Assembly: GCA_002127415.1 (NCBI GenBank)
Contig: MWJR01000103.1
Location: 1-10,027, forward strand
Source of the DNA: Calditrichaeota bacterium AABM5.125.24
GTDB taxonomy: Bacteria > Electryoneota > AABM5-125-24 > Hatepunaeales > Hatepunaeaceae
Length of the DNA: 10,027 bases
Direction: 5' to 3'
In this document: piece after piece, positions 6,640 to 10,027 of the stretch
Position numbering within the stretch: position 1 is the stretch's first letter
Layout of the letters: the number at the start of each line of letters is the position of its first letter
Program-made: the position numbers and the translations under genes
The notes under the pieces: generated by a model
What the model was told of the DNA's origin: nothing
What the model saw: only the letters and a program-made list of their open reading frames with translations
The model's database searches: none

Positions 6640-6660
6640 ATCCCGGATTTAATCCGGGAT
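6640..6660. repeat. Perfect 10-bp inverted repeat, ATCCCGGATT type
   Basis: ATCCCGGATT (6640-6649) and AATCCGGGAT (6651-6660) are exact reverse complements separated by a single T. As RNA this would form an 8-bp stem with a 5-nt loop. It is followed directly by the GGTGGGTGGCCCGG-type module in inverse orientation at 6662-6675. It is probably the hairpin part of a composite intergenic repeat, placed between convergent genes. Confidence 0.65.
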
Positions 6661-6661
6661 C

Positions 6662-6675
6662 CCGGGCCACCCACC
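6662..6675 (-). repeat. 14-bp module, inverted copy of 8256-8269
   Basis: CCGGGCCACCCACC here is the exact reverse complement of GGTGGGTGGCCCGG at 8256-8269. The two copies bracket the WD40 lipoprotein gene in opposite orientation. In both places the module is followed, in its own reading direction, by one or more hairpins. This suggests one repeat family with a constant lead sequence and a variable hairpin. Confidence 0.65.
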
Positions 6676-6739
6676 ATCTGACGGTTAACCCGCTTATAGT
6701 GTCGGGCGAGGACGTCTGACACCACAATTCCCAAAGATT

Positions 6740-6807
6740 GCTTCACTTCGCTCGCAATGACATTACTGGTGAGGCTTCCACTTCACCCGCAATGACACTA
6801 CCGGAAG
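6740..6807. repeat. Two degenerate tandem copies of a CGCAATGAC-containing repeat
   Basis: Copy 1 (6740-6773, GCTTCACTTCGCTCGCAATG...) and copy 2 (6774-6807, GCTTCCACTTCACCCGCAATG...) are each 34 bp and agree at most positions, including the shared CGCAATGACA. The sequence GCTTC-CTTCGCTCGCAATGAC is of a type I recognise as dispersed intergenic repeats in many bacterial genomes. Copy 2 runs into the 3' end of the WD40 gene and contains its TAG stop codon (plus-strand CTA, 6798-6800). Confidence 0.65.
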
Positions 6808-8081
6808 GGTCTCCACAGCCTTATGCCATCGAATGCAGCGGTGGCAAGGTAATTTCCGTCCGAACTGCAAACCACCAGATCCCCAGCACCTGCCATCACG
6901 GTTTCAAGTTCGTTCAACAGCTCGCCGGTGGTCGAGTTCCAGATCTTGGCGGCAAACATAGCGTTCCCGGAGGCCAGGTAGAGACCGTCCGGGCTGAAAT
7001 CGACCGATCTCAGGTCTGCCACATCCTCCTGTATAGTCAGCAGCAGTCGGCTGTCATCAACGTTCCACACCCTGATGGTGCTGTCGGAAGCCGCCGAGGC
7101 CAGCTTGCGGCTATCCGGACTGAAACTGACCGCACTGACACCCCGGCTGTGCTCGGTCAGTGGATTCTGAAGGATGTAGTCGTGCCATATCTTTACCGTG
7201 CTGTCGGCCAATCCCGCAGCCATATAGCGCCCATCCGGGCTGAATTCCAGCGACCGGGCCAGTTGATTCAACCCCCGTATCTCCTTAATCAACAGCCCGT
7301 TTTCATACTCCCACAGCTTGACCATCGTCCCGGTGTTACCGGCCCGAGAGGCCGAGTCTTCCACCGCTGCCGCTAATATGCGCCCGTCGGGATGGAAAGC
7401 CAGAGAATACAACCGGTCCTGTTCATCAAGTTCGATGGTTATCTTGTGCTCCCCATACGGCACGGACCAGATGGAGATCGGCTCGCCGAGCCCCCCGCTT
7501 GAAGCCAGATAGTATCCGTCCGGACTGAACGCAACCAAACTCAAGCCAGTCTGCCCCTCCAGAGTTTGAAGCAGGCTTCCGGTCTCGAGCTCCCAGACAT
7601 ACAGGTTCTTCATATTAGTTCCCGCCGCCAGGAAACGACTGTCAGGGCTGATTGCGATACCGGTATAGTTGCCATGGGAGCCCGCTGGAGCCTCCACCAT
7701 CATCAGCATAGCGGGATCCAACACCAGTGTCACATTAGACCAGTCCGAAGCGCCGTAGCTGTTGAATGCCCGAATGCGGTAGGTATAACTCACATCCCCG
7801 GACCTCTCGGACAGCAGAATAGCAGTAGAGTCGTATCCAACGGTATCCACCAATGTGAACTCCGTGTCATCCCCCACTCTTTCAAAGACCTGGAACCCCA
7901 ACTCGGTGGTTGACCTGTCCATCCAGGTTAGGAGCACCGCTGTATCCTCCACTGTTACCGCGCGCAGCTCCGCCGGTGCGATGGGGATGGGTCTGAGACC
8001 GCCAGGACCGGTCGAATCGTCCTCGCACCCGACCCACAGAGCGGTCAGGCATAAGGTCGTAATCCAGATTGCTCTCTTCAT
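6798..8081 (-). CDS. Putative lipoprotein with FN3 domain and seven-bladed WD40 propeller
   Basis: The 427-residue protein starts with a signal peptide (KR, then a hydrophobic stretch at 4-18) and probable lipidation Cys19 in LWVGCEDDST. The -3 residue of the lipobox is Trp, which is unusual. A fibronectin type III-like domain spans about 36-122 (PAELRAVTVEDTAVLLTW ... YTYRIRAFNSYGASDWS). Seven WD40 repeats follow, each with an SPDG/SPDS-like turn, at residues 145, 186, 230, 281, 321, 363 and 406. Most end in a (V/I)W or LW dipeptide. Seven blades make a closed propeller. Such proteins serve as extracytoplasmic binding scaffolds; the partner is unknown. The ATG at 8079-8081 has AGGTGAAG upstream. 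The gene is flanked by inverted copies of a 14-bp repeat, and its stop lies in a dispersed repeat. It appears monocistronic. Confidence 0.88.
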   Translation of the reverse strand: MKRAIWITTLCLTALWVGCEDDSTGPGGLRPIPIAPAELRAVTVEDTAVLLTWMDRSTTELGFQVFERVGDDTEFTLVDTVGYDSTAILLSERSGDVSYTYRIRAFNSYGASDWSNVTLVLDPAMLMMVEAPAGSHGNYTGIAISPDSRFLAAGTNMKNLYVWELETGSLLQTLEGQTGLSLVAFSPDGYYLASSGGLGEPISIWSVPYGEHKITIELDEQDRLYSLAFHPDGRILAAAVEDSASRAGNTGTMVKLWEYENGLLIKEIRGLNQLARSLEFSPDGRYMAAGLADSTVKIWHDYILQNPLTEHSRGVSAVSFSPDSRKLASAASDSTIRVWNVDDSRLLLTIQEDVADLRSVDFSPDGLYLASGNAMFAAKIWNSTTGELLNELETVMAGAGDLVVCSSDGNYLATAAFDGIRLWRPFR

Positions 8082-8255
8082 TTCGTCTTCACCTGTAAAT
8101 AAGTGATCGATTTATAACAACCGCTATATTACAATATAAGTAATGTTATTACTGGATTTCAAGGGCGAGTTGTATATGAGGTGAAAAAAATCGGGCTGCA
8201 GCTTCTCAAGGGTATATAACAGGGTGGAGCGAACAGCTATCCGCCGTAAGTAGAG

Positions 8256-8295
8256 GGTGGGTGGCCCGGACAGCCCTGTCCCCGCGAAGGCGGGG
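8256..8295 (+). repeat. Composite intergenic repeat: 14-bp module plus two hairpins
   Basis: GGTGGGTGGCCCGG (8256-8269) overlaps a hairpin GGACA-GCCC-TGTCC (8268-8281). That overlaps a second hairpin CCCCGC-GAAG-GCGGGG (8280-8295). The first hairpin matches 4143-4155 and its flanks in 13 of 14 bases. The second is the CCCCGCNNNNGCGGGG type often found in dispersed repeats of other bacteria. It sits between the end of murA and the WD40 gene, with no T-tract. Confidence 0.7.
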
Positions 8296-8379
8296 ATTGC
8301 TGGCCGGTTTCTTATAACGGCCCCCTCTATTATCCCCATTGTATTGTTGTCTATCTGAAAATTCCCAAATCCCGCTGGA

Positions 8380-8393
8380 GGACGCCCCCGTCC
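8380..8393. repeat. GACG-CCCC-CGTC mini-hairpin, copy 2
   Basis: GGACG (8380-8384) pairs with CGTCC (8389-8393) around CCCC. The 12-base core equals that at 4221-4232, and the outermost pair has changed from A-T to G-C with pairing kept. It lies 41 bp downstream of the murA stop codon, so it would be in the 3' untranslated part of that transcript. Confidence 0.6.
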
Positions 8394-8434
8394 TTTAGCA
8401 ATATATGTTCAGTGAACATCCCACCCATTAAGGC

Positions 8435-9691
8435 TCATTCACTTATCCGCTGGATCTTGGCTCCGAGCGCAGCAAGCTTCTCCTCTATCCGTTCGTAGCC
8501 CCGGTCGAGATGATACACCCGCATGAGATTCGACCGTCCTTCGGCGGCAAGAGTCGCAAGGATAAGGCTGGCGGCGGCACGGATATCCGAGCACATCACC
8601 TCCGCACCGGTCAGGTGATCGACACCCTTAATGTAAGCGCTGTTGACCTTCTTGTGGATCCGGGCCCCCAATCTCACCAGCTCGGGAACATGGGTGAACC
8701 GCTCAGGGTAGATGCTGTCCGTTATCACCGTATCTCCTTCGGCCAGGCTCATAAGCGCCGTCCATGGCGGCTGCAGGTCGGTAGGAAAACCCGGATAAAC
8801 AGCGGTGGTCACATCGACCGCTCCCAGTTTTCTCCCGTGCATATCTATCGTAACGCTGGAGTCCTCCACCTTGACATCTGCACCGGCCTCCTTGATCTTA
8901 TCCAGAAAAATCGTCAGGTGGTCGGACCGACAGCCGGTCAGTCTGATCCGCCCTCCGGTGACTGCACCGGCCATCAGCAGGGTCGCGGTCTCGATCCGGT
9001 CGGGAATAACCGTCCACTCAACCGGGTTCAGATAGGCAGGACCGACCACCTCCACCTGCGGAGTGCCGGCGCCGCGTATCTCAGCACCCATAGCACACAG
9101 CATAGATGCCAGATCCACAATCTCCGGCTCGCAGGCCGCGTTGTCTATCAGGGTGACGCCGTTTGCGGCCAGCGCAGCCATCATCAGGTTGCCGGTGGCG
9201 CCGACGCTGGCTATATCCAGGCGGATTTCGGAACCTTTGAGCTTCCTGGCTTTCGCCACCACATAGCCGGAATCTATCGATATATCACATCCGAGCTGCT
9301 GCAATCCCTTCAGGTGCAGATCGACCGGCCTCGGCCCCAGCGCACACCCCCCCGGAAGGCTCACACGCGCCTTGCCGAAACGGGCTATCAGCGGCCCCAA
9401 CACGTAAAACGATGCCCGCATCTTCCGAACCAGCTCGTAGGGCGCCTCCCAGAAGTTACAGCGGGAGGTGTCGATGTTCAGGGTCCCGTTCTCGAGGATG
9501 ATGTCAGCCCCGATGACCCGCAGAACCATCGCCATCGTGCGAATATCCTGCAGCTCAGGCACATTCCTGATGACGGTGACCCCCTGGGTCAGCAGTGATG
9601 CGGCCATAAGCGGCAGGGTGGCGTTCTTCGACCCGGATCCGGATATCTTCCCCTCCAGCGGCCGCCCGCCTTCGATTGCAAATCGATCCAT
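8435..9691 (-). CDS. murA: UDP-N-acetylglucosamine 1-carboxyvinyltransferase
   Basis: MurA transfers enolpyruvate from phosphoenolpyruvate to UDP-GlcNAc, the first committed step of peptidoglycan synthesis in the cytoplasm. The 418-residue length is normal. The Lys22-Asn23 pair (SGSKNATLP), the active-site loop LPGGCALGPRPVDLHL with Cys116, YPGFPTDLQ with Asp305, RFTHVPELVRLGA (331-343), SDIRAAASL with Arg371, and DRGYERIEEKLAALGA (396-411) are all present. Cys116 is the residue alkylated by fosfomycin in sensitive enzymes, where resistant lineages carry Asp. The start is the ATG at 9689-9691, which matches the usual MurA N-terminus (FAIEGGRPLEG), although only a weak GTGAT lies upstream. recN ends 58 bp upstream on the same strand, so the two may be co-transcribed. 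Confidence 0.98.
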   Translation of the reverse strand: MDRFAIEGGRPLEGKISGSGSKNATLPLMAASLLTQGVTVIRNVPELQDIRTMAMVLRVIGADIILENGTLNIDTSRCNFWEAPYELVRKMRASFYVLGPLIARFGKARVSLPGGCALGPRPVDLHLKGLQQLGCDISIDSGYVVAKARKLKGSEIRLDIASVGATGNLMMAALAANGVTLIDNAACEPEIVDLASMLCAMGAEIRGAGTPQVEVVGPAYLNPVEWTVIPDRIETATLLMAGAVTGGRIRLTGCRSDHLTIFLDKIKEAGADVKVEDSSVTIDMHGRKLGAVDVTTAVYPGFPTDLQPPWTALMSLAEGDTVITDSIYPERFTHVPELVRLGARIHKKVNSAYIKGVDHLTGAEVMCSDIRAAASLILATLAAEGRSNLMRVYHLDRGYERIEEKLAALGAKIQRISE

Positions 9692-9749
9692 TATATCACA
9701 TTATATTTGTGAACTCTTTGTTGAGCAGTTAACGCAGAATCCGATAATT

Positions 9750-10027
9750 TTACTGTTCACTCTTACTCGGTCGAGTCAGTCGTCTTGCCTGTTCAAGCGC
9801 AGCTCCGGTGATGGCGCCGTCTGATAACAACGAAGCCAGCTCCCTGATCCGCTGCTCCCCTTTTATCTCTCTGATCTCGCTCTCCATCCCCCACTCACCC
9901 GGTCGCTTGGAAACCCGCAGGTGACGATCAGCCAGCCCGGCGATCTGCGGCAGGTGGGTGATAACCACCATCTGCCTGCCACACGCCAACTCCTTCAGCT
10001 TCAGCCCGACCAGCCGCGCCACGCGCC
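9750..10027 (-). CDS. recN: DNA repair protein RecN, C-terminal end (partial)
   Basis: The last 91 or so codons of recN are visible; the rest lies beyond the right edge. RecN is an SMC-like ATPase that acts in double-strand break repair by recombination. The visible part begins RVARLVGLKLKELA and continues to VVITHLPQIAGLADRHLRVSK, the characteristic ATPase-domain segment with the H-loop histidine. It ends with a typical RecN tail, EQRIRELASLLSDGAITGAALEQARRLTRP. The Walker A, coiled-coil and signature regions are off the window. A GTG at 10020-10022 lies in frame but is internal, not the start. The gene ends with TAA 58 bp before murA on the same strand. Confidence 0.93.
   Translation of the reverse strand, partial: RVARLVGLKLKELACGRQMVVITHLPQIAGLADRHLRVSKRPGEWGMESEIREIKGEQRIRELASLLSDGAITGAALEQARRLTRPSKSEQ

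Larger units (their letters stand above)
8082..8434. other. Repeat-rich intergenic region, no convincing gene
   Basis: This 353-bp spacer lies between the start of the WD40 gene and the end of murA, both on the minus strand. The first 75 bp (8085-8160) are AT-rich and should contain the WD40 promoter. TATAAA-like and TAATAT-like sequences are present, but without a good -35 partner. The remainder holds the composite repeat at 8256-8295 and the mini-hairpin at 8380-8393. A 71-codon minus-strand frame at 8124-8339 crosses these repeats and is not a credible gene. Confidence 0.7.

Noticed and set aside
6738..7376. Plus-strand frame of 212 codons starting MLHFARND
   Set aside because: Its start comes from the dispersed CGCAATGAC repeat and the rest is antisense to the WD40 gene. 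The LLHFARND-like peptide is a common artefact of that repeat type.
8124..8339. Minus-strand frame of 71 codons containing NRPAIPAFAGTG
   Set aside because: The PAFAGTG peptide is a translation of the CCCCGCGAAGGCGGGG-type repeat. The frame has no family resemblance and lies wholly in repeat-rich spacer.
8510..9598. Long plus-strand open frame of 362 codons opposite murA
   Set aside because: It is antisense to an unmistakable murA. Its product is rich in His, Gln and Arg with no domain, as expected of a shadow frame in GC-rich coding DNA.
1..10027. Search for a defence island, prophage, toxin-antitoxin pair or new enzymatic system
   Set aside because: All substantial genes belong to recognisable housekeeping or general families. 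No nuclease, reverse transcriptase, transposase, integrase or small paired genes were seen.

Overview
This is an ordinary bacterial chromosomal window from a Gram-negative-type organism of moderately high GC. It holds eight genes: three complex I subunits, one polytopic membrane protein with a spermidine-synthase-like core, two tandem phosphate acyltransferase-family genes, a seven-bladed WD40 lipoprotein, murA, and the 3' end of recN. The lipoprotein begins CEDDSTGP after its signal peptide. That style, and spacers full of short GC-rich hairpin repeats, recall uncultivated FCB-group genomes such as Zixibacteria. The taxonomic guess is inference from style only.

Layout. Positions 61-1520, minus strand: nuoA, nuoB and nuoC in transcription order. 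nuoA and nuoB overlap, but an 81-bp repeat-filled spacer separates nuoB from nuoC. nuoD would be expected just beyond the left edge. Positions 1735-4113, minus strand: a membrane protein with N- and C-terminal helix bundles around a SAM-binding-type Rossmann domain. Positions 4114-4634: a spacer of about 520 bp with several hairpins and no convincing gene. Positions 4635-6550, plus strand: two translationally coupled phosphate acetyl/butyryltransferase homologues. The first keeps the family motifs and the second has lost several. No acyl kinase lies beside them. Positions 6551-6797: a repeat-dense convergent spacer. Positions 6798-8081, minus strand: the FN3 plus WD40 lipoprotein, whose stop codon lies inside a dispersed repeat. 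Positions 8082-8434: another repeat-rich spacer. Positions 8435-10027, minus strand: murA, then the C-terminal end of recN upstream of it.

The genes do not form one pathway. NuoABC are the N2-cluster connecting arm and part of the membrane arm of respiratory complex I. The acyltransferase pair belongs to acyl-CoA/acyl-phosphate metabolism. MurA starts peptidoglycan precursor synthesis and RecN is a DNA repair ATPase. I see no defence system, mobile-element gene, CRISPR array, tRNA or rRNA. The most notable feature is the spacers: a modular set of small hairpin repeats (GGTGGGTGGCCCGG-type modules, GGACA-NCCC-TGTCC hairpins, GACG-CCCC-CGTC hairpins, CCGCAAT heptamers) that recur across unrelated junctions and reach the stop codons of nuoB and the WD40 gene. 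The second most notable feature is the degenerate partner in the acyltransferase pair.
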